Shown here one piece after another: positions 1-8,965 of a DNA stretch of 32,932 bases. The DNA is taken from the NCBI GenBank assembly GCA_013152355.1, contig JAADGO010000069.1, positions 1-32,932 of the forward strand, in the 5' to 3' direction. Under the pieces are notes generated by a model, which did not search any database, was not told where the DNA came from, and was given only the letters and a program-made list of their open reading frames with translations. Source of the stretch: Chlorobiota bacterium (GTDB lineage Bacteria > Bacteroidota > Bacteroidia > Bacteroidales > Prolixibacteraceae). A program made the translations under genes and the position numbers. Every line of letters begins with the position of its first letter. Positions within the stretch are counted from its first letter, which is position 1.

Positions 1-261
1 GTGCACGCTCAAGAGTAATTAATATTAATGTTAATAATTTGTACACCGCTAAATTTTATTGACCCCCTATATAAAATTATAGGACAGTCCTGAGAAAATA
101 AGATGTATGAGGCTCTGGTTGCAAATTTTCAATTTTCTCATTAAACCATTTGCCCCCCACAGCTTTTCAATTTGATCCAAAGTCCTTCCCCCACAACTTC
201 CTCATCTGATCCATTTTCTGTCAATGCAAAAATGGAAAAGGACAAGGCTTGGCCCATAAGG

Positions 262-891
262 TTATGCTTGACTTGACATTAGTATGGCAAGGCTGTTTGG
301 CCCTTCATTAAAGATCAAATCAATAATGCTGAGGTTGGGGATAAACCCAAATTTATCGCTAAAAACCTGGGTGTATGGCCGGGGCGAGAAATACCTGTCA
401 GGTATTTTGTTTTTTGGGGAGATGATATTACAGTAGTTGGCAGCCCCGCTTTTTTTACCCTCAAATTCAGAGGTGACATTTATTGTAGGGGTAATTTCCA
501 ATATTTCAATGATTTGTGCATTCACCTCTTGGTTGAAATCGAACAGGAACTTATATCTTTTTTCATAAAATCTATACAGGTCGTATTCATAAAACTCAAA
601 AAAAGGCGATGAATTATATGCCGAAAAGATTGTCCGCCAATGGTTTACCTGCCATTTTTGCCCGTCATATATCCTTACATCCCTGATTTTTGTTTTGCCA
701 CTTCGCCCTTTAGCCACAGGAATCACCAATGTTACAGGCCCATTGGCACCAAGTACGATACACCTGTTACGGTAAGTTTGTTTGGGGAAATTTTCATGTT
801 GCTCAATGAATACCTCCCCTACAGAAATTAATTTGGTGTAATATTGAACCGGCGCAAGGTAGGCTGTACTTAAAATTATTTTATTCTCCAT
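262..891 (-). CDS. WbqC-like family protein
   Basis: 209-aa ORF; N-terminal STAYLAPVQYYTKL...FPKQTYRNRCIVLGANGPVTLVIPV and NHWRTIFSAYNSSPFFEFYEYDL are WbqC-like; sits downstream of dapB-lepB as often in Bacteroidota. Confidence 0.85.
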   Translation of the reverse strand: MENKIILSTAYLAPVQYYTKLISVGEVFIEQHENFPKQTYRNRCIVLGANGPVTLVIPVAKGRSGKTKIRDVRIYDGQKWQVNHWRTIFSAYNSSPFFEFYEYDLYRFYEKRYKFLFDFNQEVNAQIIEILEITPTINVTSEFEGKKSGAANYCNIISPKNKIPDRYFSPRPYTQVFSDKFGFIPNLSIIDLIFNEGPNSLAILMSSQA

Positions 892-925
892 CAGGTATTA
901 TTGAAAATAAATTTTAACCAACCTG

Positions 926-1276
926 TTAATCATTAAAAAACGAATTACCATCCTGGCCGCCCAATTCAACCCCTTCGGCATCAACATTGCCCCCCGTACC
1001 TTCCTGGCCGTTTGCTTTATACAATTGCTGCAGCTCTATAAGTGATTTCTTAGTATGGGCATACTGGCGTTTCACCTTCCATAGCCTTGGATAGAAATAT
1101 ATTAACGCCACAATATACCCCAAAACCAGGCAGCACATAAGTACCAGCACCAGTGGGGCATTTGGGATCTCCCAAAAAAAAATATTGATTGATACCGTCA
1201 TTGGATTCTGCAGGGTGAAAATGACCAACAGGACTGCAAGGGCCAGGATGAAAATAATTAATACAGACATGGTCAA
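926..1276 (-). CDS. LapA/DUF1049 domain membrane protein
   Basis: 116 aa, two TM helices, FTLQNPMTVSINIFFWEIPNAPLVLVL pattern typical of LapA domain. Confidence 0.7.
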   Translation of the reverse strand: MTMSVLIIFILALAVLLVIFTLQNPMTVSINIFFWEIPNAPLVLVLMCCLVLGYIVALIYFYPRLWKVKRQYAHTKKSLIELQQLYKANGQEGTGGNVDAEGVELGGQDGNSFFND

Positions 1277-1304
1277 TATACTTTGATTTTGAACACTAAA
1301 TTAC

Positions 1305-1337
1305 AAAAAAAAGGGTAATGAATCTCATTGCCCTTTT
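1305..1337 (-). terminator. Intrinsic terminator downstream of lepB
   Basis: aaaagggtaatga / tcattgccctttt inverted repeat (one G.U) with an A tract on + (T tract on -) right after the lepB stop. Confidence 0.6.
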
Positions 1338-1356
1338 CCTGACTTAATAAAGTTGC

Positions 1357-2694
1357 TTAATGGATCTTTTTGAAAATCCTCCGCCAGCGTATTTTATTTG
1401 CAAAGCTTTTGTCTTTGTCAAGCGACAACCATATAATCTCTGCTTTGCCAACCACATGGTCTTCGGGAACAAAGCCCCAGTACCTGGAGTCGGCAGAGTT
1501 ATGCCTGTTATCACCCATCATCCAGTAATAATCCATCTTAAAAGTATAACCCGAAGCTGCTTCCCCGTTAATATAAATAGTCGAATCTTTTACCTCCAGC
1601 TTATTGTTTTCGTAAACGGAGATCAAACGTTTGTATAAAGGGAGGTTTTCAATGGACAGGCTTACCGTTTTGCCTTTGGCCGGTATCGTTAGTGGGCCAA
1701 AGTTGTCGACATTCCATTTGAAATGCTCGCTTGCAGGGAAAATATTTTTATCCCAGACACCTGGTTTTTCCAACATCTTCTCAACCGAAATCACATTGTT
1801 GAAGGACTTTAGCTTTTCAACATTCTCATCGGTTAGCGGGAATATATACTGCGTGGATGAAAATTCATGCCTGTCGGCTCTAGCAATATGGAGGCGTTCG
1901 AGTGCTTTCGGGTTAATGGAAGTACCATTTGTTTGAACGATATAATTGTATTGCATACCATCGAAATGATGTTGTTTTTTGCCATTTACATACAGTATGC
2001 CTTGTTTTAATTCTATTACATCGCCAGGGATACCCACGCAACGTTTAATATAATTTTCGCGTTTATCAACCGGGTGGACGATAATCTCACCAAAGTTGCG
2101 TTTGTCGGACCACACCCGCTCACGGCCATAGGCCCTGATAAGTTGATAATAGCTTTGTGTAGGTAGTTTACTGGCAACCGTATCCCCTTCGGGGAAGTGG
2201 AACACCACCACATCGTTATTCTTCACCTTGCCAAAACCCGCTAACCTCCGATATGGGGTTTTAATCCATTCTACATACGATTTTGTATTTATAAAAGGGA
2301 GTTTATTGTGTACAAACGGAAAAGAGAGTGGCGTATTCGGCACTTTGGGGCCGTATGCTGTTTTACTTACAAACAGGTAATCGCCCACCAACATTGACTT
2401 TTCCATCGAAGAGGTCGGGATTGTATAGGCCTCGATGAAAAACATACGAATAAATGAAGCAGCTATTACAGCAAAAATAATAGCATCTATCCATTCAACA
2501 ACCTTTGTTTGTTGCCCACCGGGAGGGTTTTTCTTTTTCCAAAAAGACCAGTGTACTTTCCTGGTAATATAAATGTCGAATATAATTACAATCCCGATCA
2601 ACCACCAGAAATTTTGCAGCCACAAAACCCATAAAAAATATATAGCAGCAACAGTAGAAAACTTAAACCATTTGTTTGTCAGTATTTGTTTCAT
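1357..2694 (-). CDS. lepB: Signal peptidase I
   Basis: 445 aa; IPTSSMEKSMLVGDYLFVSK, RCVGIPGDVIELKQGILYVNG, YYWMMGDNRHNSADSRYWGFVPEDHVVGKA are the S26 signature boxes. Confidence 0.95.
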   Translation of the reverse strand: MKQILTNKWFKFSTVAAIYFLWVLWLQNFWWLIGIVIIFDIYITRKVHWSFWKKKNPPGGQQTKVVEWIDAIIFAVIAASFIRMFFIEAYTIPTSSMEKSMLVGDYLFVSKTAYGPKVPNTPLSFPFVHNKLPFINTKSYVEWIKTPYRRLAGFGKVKNNDVVVFHFPEGDTVASKLPTQSYYQLIRAYGRERVWSDKRNFGEIIVHPVDKRENYIKRCVGIPGDVIELKQGILYVNGKKQHHFDGMQYNYIVQTNGTSINPKALERLHIARADRHEFSSTQYIFPLTDENVEKLKSFNNVISVEKMLEKPGVWDKNIFPASEHFKWNVDNFGPLTIPAKGKTVSLSIENLPLYKRLISVYENNKLEVKDSTIYINGEAASGYTFKMDYYWMMGDNRHNSADSRYWGFVPEDHVVGKAEIIWLSLDKDKSFANKIRWRRIFKKIH

Positions 2695-2719
2695 CTTAAA
2701 AATAATATCTATGGTTTTA

Positions 2720-3451
2720 TTATAATTCCAATAAATCGGACATGGTTAAAATGCCCTTCTTATCTTGGCAGTATTCGGCTGCAAGAACCGCTCCTAATGC
2801 AAACCCTTTACGGCTTTTAGCACTATGCGTGATTTCAATATAGTCTACATCCGATACGTACTTTACTGTGTGGATGCCAGGAACATCTCCAACTCTTTCA
2901 GAGCTAATGCCCAATTCGTCATCTGCATTCTGTACTCCACTTACCCATTTATTTTTATACGGCAACCTCTCCAGGAGGTCTTCGGCCAGGCTAATTGCAG
3001 TGCCGCTCGGAGCATCCAGTTTTTGGGTGTGGTGCACCTCTTTCATCTCAACATTGTATGAATCCTGCCCTGCCATCAGGACTGCCAGTTTTTTGTTCAA
3101 CTCAAAAAAAAGGTTTACCCCCACCGAAAAGTTGCTGGCATAAAAAAAAGTGCCGCCGGCCTTTTTGCATTTACTAATGATTTGCTCTTTTTGGCCAAGC
3201 CAGCCGGTGGTTCCGCTAACAACCGGGATGCCGGCCTCAAAACATTTCAGGTAGTTGCTTATTGCTGAGGAGGGCACTGTAAATTCAATAGCCGCATCGC
3301 ACTGCTTTAAATTTTCTACAGTAAGTTCTTCCTGGTTATTAATGTCGATAATTAACGGTATTTGATGCCCACGGGCAAAGGCAATTTTTTCAATCTCCCT
3401 GCCCATTTTTCCATAACCAATTAATGCTAACTTCATTTTCACTTTATTCAA
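2720..3451 (-). CDS. dapB: 4-hydroxy-tetrahydrodipicolinate reductase
   Basis: LALIGYGKMGREIE, EFTVPSSAISN, GTTGW, EVHHTQKLDAPSGTAISLAE. Confidence 0.95.
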   Translation of the reverse strand: MNKVKMKLALIGYGKMGREIEKIAFARGHQIPLIIDINNQEELTVENLKQCDAAIEFTVPSSAISNYLKCFEAGIPVVSGTTGWLGQKEQIISKCKKAGGTFFYASNFSVGVNLFFELNKKLAVLMAGQDSYNVEMKEVHHTQKLDAPSGTAISLAEDLLERLPYKNKWVSGVQNADDELGISSERVGDVPGIHTVKYVSDVDYIEITHSAKSRKGFALGAVLAAEYCQDKKGILTMSDLLEL

Positions 3452-3640
3452 ATCGGGAACAAAGATATAATAATCAGTAACCCACTAATTGTATTACACT
3501 AAATTATTTCGGCAAATAATGTATTTTTTCAGGCAAATGGATTATGAAGTTGTTTAAAATAAACACCCCGCGTATTAGAGTCTCTTAATTTATATTCAAT
3601 TGTTATTATCTTTGGGTGGAGTAAATTTGCAAGGAGAAAG

Positions 3641-4834
3641 ATGTCAAAGATTACTGAACACAGGAAGCAGCATATTGAACAATTGTATCAATTGTTTAAC
3701 GGGATTTTAGCAGGCAACAACCTAACCGGGTTGGTTGAAGAAAACAAACACCTGATTGAAAATACGATCCCATCTGATGTGGTTTATTTAGTCGACAAAC
3801 TCATGCTATCGGGAATCCCGGTGGACAGGCTAAAAAAAGGGATTAATAAATTATTGAATTTACTTCACAGAACCATTCATAATTACCCGTACCACAAACC
3901 GGTAAAAGAAAGCTTCCTGGGCTGCCTGATTGAAGACAATGCACAGTTAGACAAGCGGTTAAAAGTCATGAAACCTCTTATCAGGGAGGTTAACAAAAGC
4001 AGCAAAAGCAAGAAATTGCTTAATGACTTAAAAATAAACCTGGCCGGGCTTCATACTTTTAACAACCACTACCTGATTATTGAGAATGTACTGTTTCCTG
4101 TGCTTGAAAAAAAGTGGGGCGAGTTCAGGTGTGTTAAAGTAATGTGGTCTTTCCATGACGATATCCGCAGGGATTTAAAGGCAGCTACCCGGCTTTTAGA
4201 AAACGGCAAGTTCGACCTAAAACAATTTAACAGGCTAATCGGCAACCTGTTTTTCAACATGTATGCAATTGTATTCAGAGAAGAGCGGATTTTGTTCCCG
4301 CTGGTGGCCGAAACAATCCCGGAGGAAACCCTCAATGAGTTATTTTATGAAAGCCTTGAAATCGGATTCCCATATTACCAGCCGGAGGGCCTTCCTGAAA
4401 GATATAAATACGGGGAGGAGCAGAATGGGGTCGACCTGCAGTCAGGGGTTTTATCACCCGGGCAGATACGGCTATTATTCAACCACCTCCCGGTTGACAT
4501 TACCTTTGTCGATGAGAACGATAAAGTCAGGTACTTCTCAACCCCTGAGAAGCGTATCTTCCCACGGACAAAATCGATCATCGGGCGCGATGTTAAAAAC
4601 TGCCACCCACCCGAGAGTATACATCTGGTGGAGCAAATTGTGGATGCATTCAGAAAAGGCGAAAAAAATGTTGCCAGTTTCTGGATAAAAACGAAAGGCG
4701 AATATTTACTGATCCGGTATATTGCTGTCCGCGATGAGCACGGCAACTACAAAGGAGTATTGGAAGTATCACAGGAAATTTCTGAAATCCAAAACATATC
4801 GGGCGAAAAACGGTTATTAGACTGGGATAAATAA
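3641..4834 (+). CDS. DUF438 domain protein with hemerythrin-like and PAS domains
   Basis: N-terminal KQHIEQLYQLFNGIL...VDKLMLSGIPVDRLKKGINKLLN (DUF438); HYLIIENVLFPVLEK and FHDDIRRDL hemerythrin-like segment; C-terminal PAS (VDITFVDENDKVRYFS...GRDVKNCHPPES). Confidence 0.85.
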   Translation: MSKITEHRKQHIEQLYQLFNGILAGNNLTGLVEENKHLIENTIPSDVVYLVDKLMLSGIPVDRLKKGINKLLNLLHRTIHNYPYHKPVKESFLGCLIEDNAQLDKRLKVMKPLIREVNKSSKSKKLLNDLKINLAGLHTFNNHYLIIENVLFPVLEKKWGEFRCVKVMWSFHDDIRRDLKAATRLLENGKFDLKQFNRLIGNLFFNMYAIVFREERILFPLVAETIPEETLNELFYESLEIGFPYYQPEGLPERYKYGEEQNGVDLQSGVLSPGQIRLLFNHLPVDITFVDENDKVRYFSTPEKRIFPRTKSIIGRDVKNCHPPESIHLVEQIVDAFRKGEKNVASFWIKTKGEYLLIRYIAVRDEHGNYKGVLEVSQEISEIQNISGEKRLLDWDK

Positions 4835-4848
4835 TTAAACCATATAAA

Positions 4849-5187
4849 ATGAAAATAATTAAATACCAGGAACAGGAACTTAAAGAAAACCCTCACAAAG
4901 TGGATGTGAGGCAGTTGTATGATAAAGAATCGGCACAGGCAATGCACATGACATTGCAACCCGGCGAAGGGTTAATTCCCCATATAACCCCGGTTGATGT
5001 CTTTTTTTATATCCTGGAAGGAAAACCAACAATTTGGGTTGGCGAAGAGAAGCAACAATGCTACAAAGACACTTTAGTTGAGAGCCCTGCCGGCATTGCC
5101 CATAATATTACCAATGACTCAGCAGAGACTGCTAGGATCTTGGTGGTAAAGGCACCAAGGCCTACACAAAAAACAAAACTGCTTTGA
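4849..5187 (+). CDS. Cupin domain protein
   Basis: 112 aa; PGEGLIPHITPVDVFFYILEGKPTIWVGEE ... DTLVESPAGIAHNITN. Confidence 0.8.
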   Translation: MKIIKYQEQELKENPHKVDVRQLYDKESAQAMHMTLQPGEGLIPHITPVDVFFYILEGKPTIWVGEEKQQCYKDTLVESPAGIAHNITNDSAETARILVVKAPRPTQKTKLL

Positions 5188-5332
5188 TTTATCTGTAAGC
5201 TGAAAAAAAACAGTATTTTTTTTAATTTAATCCCTGTATAATCATTTTTTTTTGACTAAATTACAACGTAGTTAGAATATTAAAAAAATGGGCGTTATTG
5301 TGTGAATAATACCTGACATCGGGGATATTTAT

Positions 5333-6055
5333 ATGGCGGTTTTATTAGAAACGAAATGTGATAATTGCATTAATAATTGCTGCGCAGTTTGTGTTAAAGA
5401 ACACCAAAGCAGTGTTTTTTCAATTCTTCAAAAAGAAGATTTGGATATATTAATGGAAAATAAACAGGAAATTTTATTTAAGCCGGGAGAAACTATACTA
5501 AAACAGAATACTTCTTCCACACATGTTGTTTGTATAAAAAAAGGGCTTGCCAAAGTTTATATTGAGGGGATGAAAGGGAAAAGCCTCATTATAAAATTAA
5601 TTGGCGACCTTGACTTTATAACAGGAGGAGGTATTTTTGCAAACCATACCAGGCGTTTTACTGTTTCTGCTTTAACCAATGTAGAATGTTGCTTTATTAA
5701 CTCAGAACAAATCCTCAAACTCTTTTCGAAAAACAGTGAATTTGCATTAGAGATTATGAAATACCATAATGACCAAAACAACCAGATGTTAAATTCCCTG
5801 ATAAACCTTACCCAAAAATATATGCCAGGCAGGGTTGCAGACTCCCTTCTTTACCTAAAAAACGAAATTTTCAAAACAAGTTCCTTTCAACTTCCGTTAA
5901 ACAGGCAGGAACTTGCAGAAATGTCAGCTATGACAAAAGAGAGTTATGTCCGTATTTTAAAAGAGTTTAAAACCTCAGGGGTTATAAAACATATCAGGAA
6001 CTCAATGGTAATTCTCGATGAAAAAGCACTTGTGTCAATTAGTAAAAATGGTTAA
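5333..6055 (+). CDS. Crp/Fnr family transcriptional regulator (FNR-like Cys pattern)
   Basis: 240 aa cNMP-binding-like domain plus C-terminal HTH (LNRQELAEMSAMTKESYVRILKEFKTSGVIKH); N-terminal CDNCINNCCAVC. Confidence 0.88.
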   Translation: MAVLLETKCDNCINNCCAVCVKEHQSSVFSILQKEDLDILMENKQEILFKPGETILKQNTSSTHVVCIKKGLAKVYIEGMKGKSLIIKLIGDLDFITGGGIFANHTRRFTVSALTNVECCFINSEQILKLFSKNSEFALEIMKYHNDQNNQMLNSLINLTQKYMPGRVADSLLYLKNEIFKTSSFQLPLNRQELAEMSAMTKESYVRILKEFKTSGVIKHIRNSMVILDEKALVSISKNG

Positions 6056-6232
6056 GTGACATATATCAATATTTTTATTATTATATATCTTTTTTGGGGT
6101 AGACATGTATCATCTTGCCTTTGTAGTTCAATTCCCATCCTCTGTATACTTTTAAGTAATAAAGTATTGTGTTAAGTTATAATGTTTGCAATAAATTGAA
6201 ACTTTGTAATATTTAAATCTAAACATATCATT

Positions 6233-7312
6233 ATGAAATCATTAAAAATATTTAAACTTATTATTTTGGCATTTGCATGTTTAGCTATTACAGTATCGTG
6301 TGTAAAAGAAGGGCCTATAGGTCCGGCTGGTGCAGACGGAGCAGATGGGGCGGACGGCACTGATGGCCAAAATGGAGTTGATGGTAATATAACCTGTTTA
6401 GTATGCCACTCTGGAAGTAATATGGACGAAAAGGAGGCTCAATTTTCTTTGTCTGAACACAAAAGCGGCGAGAATGCCGTAGCGTATGCCGGTGGGCGTG
6501 CCAGTTGTGCCAGATGCCACTCTCACGAAGGGTTTGTCCAATATGCTGAGTTTGGTAAAGTGCTGGGGGATATTTCAGCCCCAAGTGCATGGGAATGTGG
6601 GACATGCCATGGACTGCATAAAACATTTGAATCAACCGATTATGCCCTTAGGTTGTCTGACCCGGTTGTTTCTCTTTTTGACCCGAATGTAACAATGGAC
6701 CTTGGTGGCAACAGTAACCTTTGCGCCAATTGCCACCAGTCGAGAAAGCCCGGCCCGGTGGACGAAGACCAGTATAACAGGAAAGGTACTCTTGTTGATG
6801 CTGCCGGCAATGGGTTATATGCAATTACCAGTGTTTACTACGGGCCTCACCATGGACCACAGGCCAATGTAGTTGCAGGAGTCGGATTTGTCGAAATCCC
6901 AGGCTCTGTTACTTACCCTCAACCGGGTTCTTCAATACATTTAAACCAGGCATCGTGTACCGGCTGCCACATGGCCGAATTCTCAAACGGGCAGGGCGGG
7001 CATACCTGGAACCCCAGCCTTGATGCCTGCAATGCCTGCCACGGCGTAGATGAAAAAGATTTCAATTATGGAGGTATGCAAACAAACATAAATGCAAGGC
7101 TTGAAGAACTAAGAGATAAACTGGTAGAACTGGGAGTTGTAGAATGGGTTGAAGAGGAAGGCGAATTTAAGCCGGTAGTTGGGACATACCCAATGCTTCA
7201 GGTACAGGCTTTCTTTAACTGGACCGGCCTTGACGAAGACCGCAGTTTAGGAGTGCATAATCCAAAGTATGTTAATGCCTTATTGATCAATACTCTGGAA
7301 GCCCTTCAATAA
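6233..7312 (+). CDS. Hexaheme c-type cytochrome, putative lipoprotein with collagen-like Gly-X-Y linker
   Basis: Lipobox-like ITVSC, then GPIGPAGADGADGADGTDGQNGVDGN; six CxxCH (CLVCH, CARCH, CGTCH, CANCH, CTGCH, CNACH). Confidence 0.88.
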   Translation: MKSLKIFKLIILAFACLAITVSCVKEGPIGPAGADGADGADGTDGQNGVDGNITCLVCHSGSNMDEKEAQFSLSEHKSGENAVAYAGGRASCARCHSHEGFVQYAEFGKVLGDISAPSAWECGTCHGLHKTFESTDYALRLSDPVVSLFDPNVTMDLGGNSNLCANCHQSRKPGPVDEDQYNRKGTLVDAAGNGLYAITSVYYGPHHGPQANVVAGVGFVEIPGSVTYPQPGSSIHLNQASCTGCHMAEFSNGQGGHTWNPSLDACNACHGVDEKDFNYGGMQTNINARLEELRDKLVELGVVEWVEEEGEFKPVVGTYPMLQVQAFFNWTGLDEDRSLGVHNPKYVNALLINTLEALQ

Positions 7313-7331
7313 ATACGACATTTCAATTGCT

Positions 7332-7366
7332 AAAAAAAGGCTTCTCTATTAGAGGTCTTTTTTTAT
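7332..7366 (+). terminator. Possible intrinsic terminator after hexaheme cytochrome gene
   Basis: aaaaaaaggcttctc tatta gaggtcttttttt imperfect hairpin followed by T run. Confidence 0.4.
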
Positions 7367-7391
7367 ACTGATTATTAAAAATTAAAGCAAG

Positions 7392-7790
7392 ATGAAAAAA
7401 CTAAAGTTATTACTTCCAATAATAATCCTTTTTATTACGTTTAGTGCATGTAAATACGATTTTATCCTTCCTGAAGAGATTCCGGTGATCGACCCGGATA
7501 ATCCGACAGCAGAGATTTTTGGATTCGCGGAATATGTATTGCCAATATTTAATAAGAATGACAATTGTACTTCCTGCCATAAAACAGGGGGGCAATTGCC
7601 TGACCTTACTACTGAAAAAGCATACTCCTCACTTAACAGCGCAAGGTATATCAACCTGTCATCACCAGAACAGAGTAAAATCTATACTCATCCTTTGCCT
7701 GGTACAAGTACACATAAACATAAAAAATATACAGCTCAAGAAGCAGCTATAATACTTGCATGGATTAAGCAGGGAGCTAAAAACAACTAA
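7392..7790 (+). CDS. Monoheme c-type cytochrome, putative lipoprotein
   Basis: 132 aa; FSAC lipobox-like site; single CTSCH in LPIFNKNDNCTSCHKTGGQLPDLTTEKAYSSL; resembles PSCyt1-type domains. Confidence 0.8.
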   Translation: MKKLKLLLPIIILFITFSACKYDFILPEEIPVIDPDNPTAEIFGFAEYVLPIFNKNDNCTSCHKTGGQLPDLTTEKAYSSLNSARYINLSSPEQSKIYTHPLPGTSTHKHKKYTAQEAAIILAWIKQGAKNN

Positions 7791-7814
7791 TGTTATATTT
7801 AAATACTCGCTATA

Positions 7815-8768
7815 ATGAAAAAAACATTTATCCTAATTATATTTACCGCCCTTACATTTAGTAGTGTGGTAGCACAGAAAGACAGCATACCAAAAGAAAG
7901 AGTAAAAGACGTACCGGTTTGGCTACCTTTCGAAAGCGGTTATTTAATTGATAATCAAACTTCTGTTATCCCAGCGGTAAAAACACTCGAATATGTTATT
8001 CAACACAAATTTGGGAATACGGAAAACGGCAGGTCTGATTTGTGGGGTATTTATGCTCCGGGCGCAAATATCAGGCTAGGGCTCAATTATGTACTGGCCA
8101 AGAACTTTCAGATAGGTGTTGGCATTACAAAAAAAAATAAATACAGTGACTTTAGTGCAAAATGGACAATCTTGGAACAAACCCGGAAAAACCAGGTACC
8201 GGTTGCGGTTACTTTGTACGGAAACCTTGCTATTGACGGCAGGGACATCAGTGCATTTGAAACCGGGAAGGTACAACGTGCCTTCCATGTCAATGAACAA
8301 TACAGTTATAAATTCCCTGACAGGATATCTTATTTCTCCCAGTTAATTATCGGAAGGAAATTTACAGATTGGCTATCGTTGCAAACAGCAATAAGCTTTA
8401 CGCACTATAATGCTACCAGGATTACCAGTGTCCAGGTTGCAGACGGCAGGTACATTGCCGAAGACCATGATAAAATTGGATTGCACTTTAGCGGGCGGGC
8501 AAGGATTTCTCCTCAATCCTCGTTAATTTTTAATTATGATATCCCTTTGAAAATAAAAAATATCTCGGAAGAGATCGAATGGCTTGATTATCCGCGCCCA
8601 AATTTAGCATTTGGGATTGAAATATCTACCGGCACCCATGTATTCCAGATTTACATGGGTACTGCTGATGGGATAATCCCACAAGATGTAATTTTATACA
8701 ACCAAAATGACTGGAAGAATGGTGGCTTAGCTATAGGTTTTACAATTACAAGGCTTTGGGAGTTTTGA
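7815..8768 (+). CDS. DUF5777-type predicted outer-membrane beta-barrel protein
   Basis: 317 aa; signal peptide, DLWGIYAPGANIRLGLNYVLAKNFQIGVGITKKNKYSDFSAKW, alternating strand pattern, terminal Phe (ITRLWEF). Confidence 0.75.
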   Translation: MKKTFILIIFTALTFSSVVAQKDSIPKERVKDVPVWLPFESGYLIDNQTSVIPAVKTLEYVIQHKFGNTENGRSDLWGIYAPGANIRLGLNYVLAKNFQIGVGITKKNKYSDFSAKWTILEQTRKNQVPVAVTLYGNLAIDGRDISAFETGKVQRAFHVNEQYSYKFPDRISYFSQLIIGRKFTDWLSLQTAISFTHYNATRITSVQVADGRYIAEDHDKIGLHFSGRARISPQSSLIFNYDIPLKIKNISEEIEWLDYPRPNLAFGIEISTGTHVFQIYMGTADGIIPQDVILYNQNDWKNGGLAIGFTITRLWEF

Positions 8769-8786
8769 TTTGTTAAAGGGGATGTT

Positions 8787-8825
8787 AAAAAAAACCGGAT
8801 TCTCAATAATTTGAATTAATCCGGT
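8787..8825 (-). terminator. Minus-strand terminator-like hairpin
   Basis: accggatt (8794-8801) / aatccggt (8818-8825) perfect 8-bp stem flanked on its left by an A tract (T tract on - strand). Confidence 0.4.
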
Positions 8826-8833
8826 CATTGCCA

Positions 8834-8885
8834 CTGAAAATCAATATGTCACTCTCGAAAATACCCTTTAACTTTAAACAACTTC
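8834..8885 (-). repeat. 52-bp dispersed repeat, copy B (inverted relative to 13816-13867)
   Basis: ctgaaaatcaatatgtcactctcgaaaatacccttta actttaaacaacttc matches the reverse complement of 13816-13867 at 49/52 positions by hand alignment. Confidence 0.85.
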
Positions 8886-8965
8886 AAGAAAAATGATTAA
8901 ATTTGGGGCGTAAAAAAAAGATCAAATTAACAGGGGCTAAACCACTATTTTAAATTATTGCGACT

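Noticed and set aside
1-261. Small hairpin cctata/tataggac region at the left edge
   Set aside because: Stem of about 6 bp in AT-rich sequence; not distinguishable from chance.
6315-6635. 106-aa minus-strand ORF over the collagen-like/hexaheme gene
   Set aside because: Antisense shadow of a biased coding sequence (Gly-X-Y and CxxCH).
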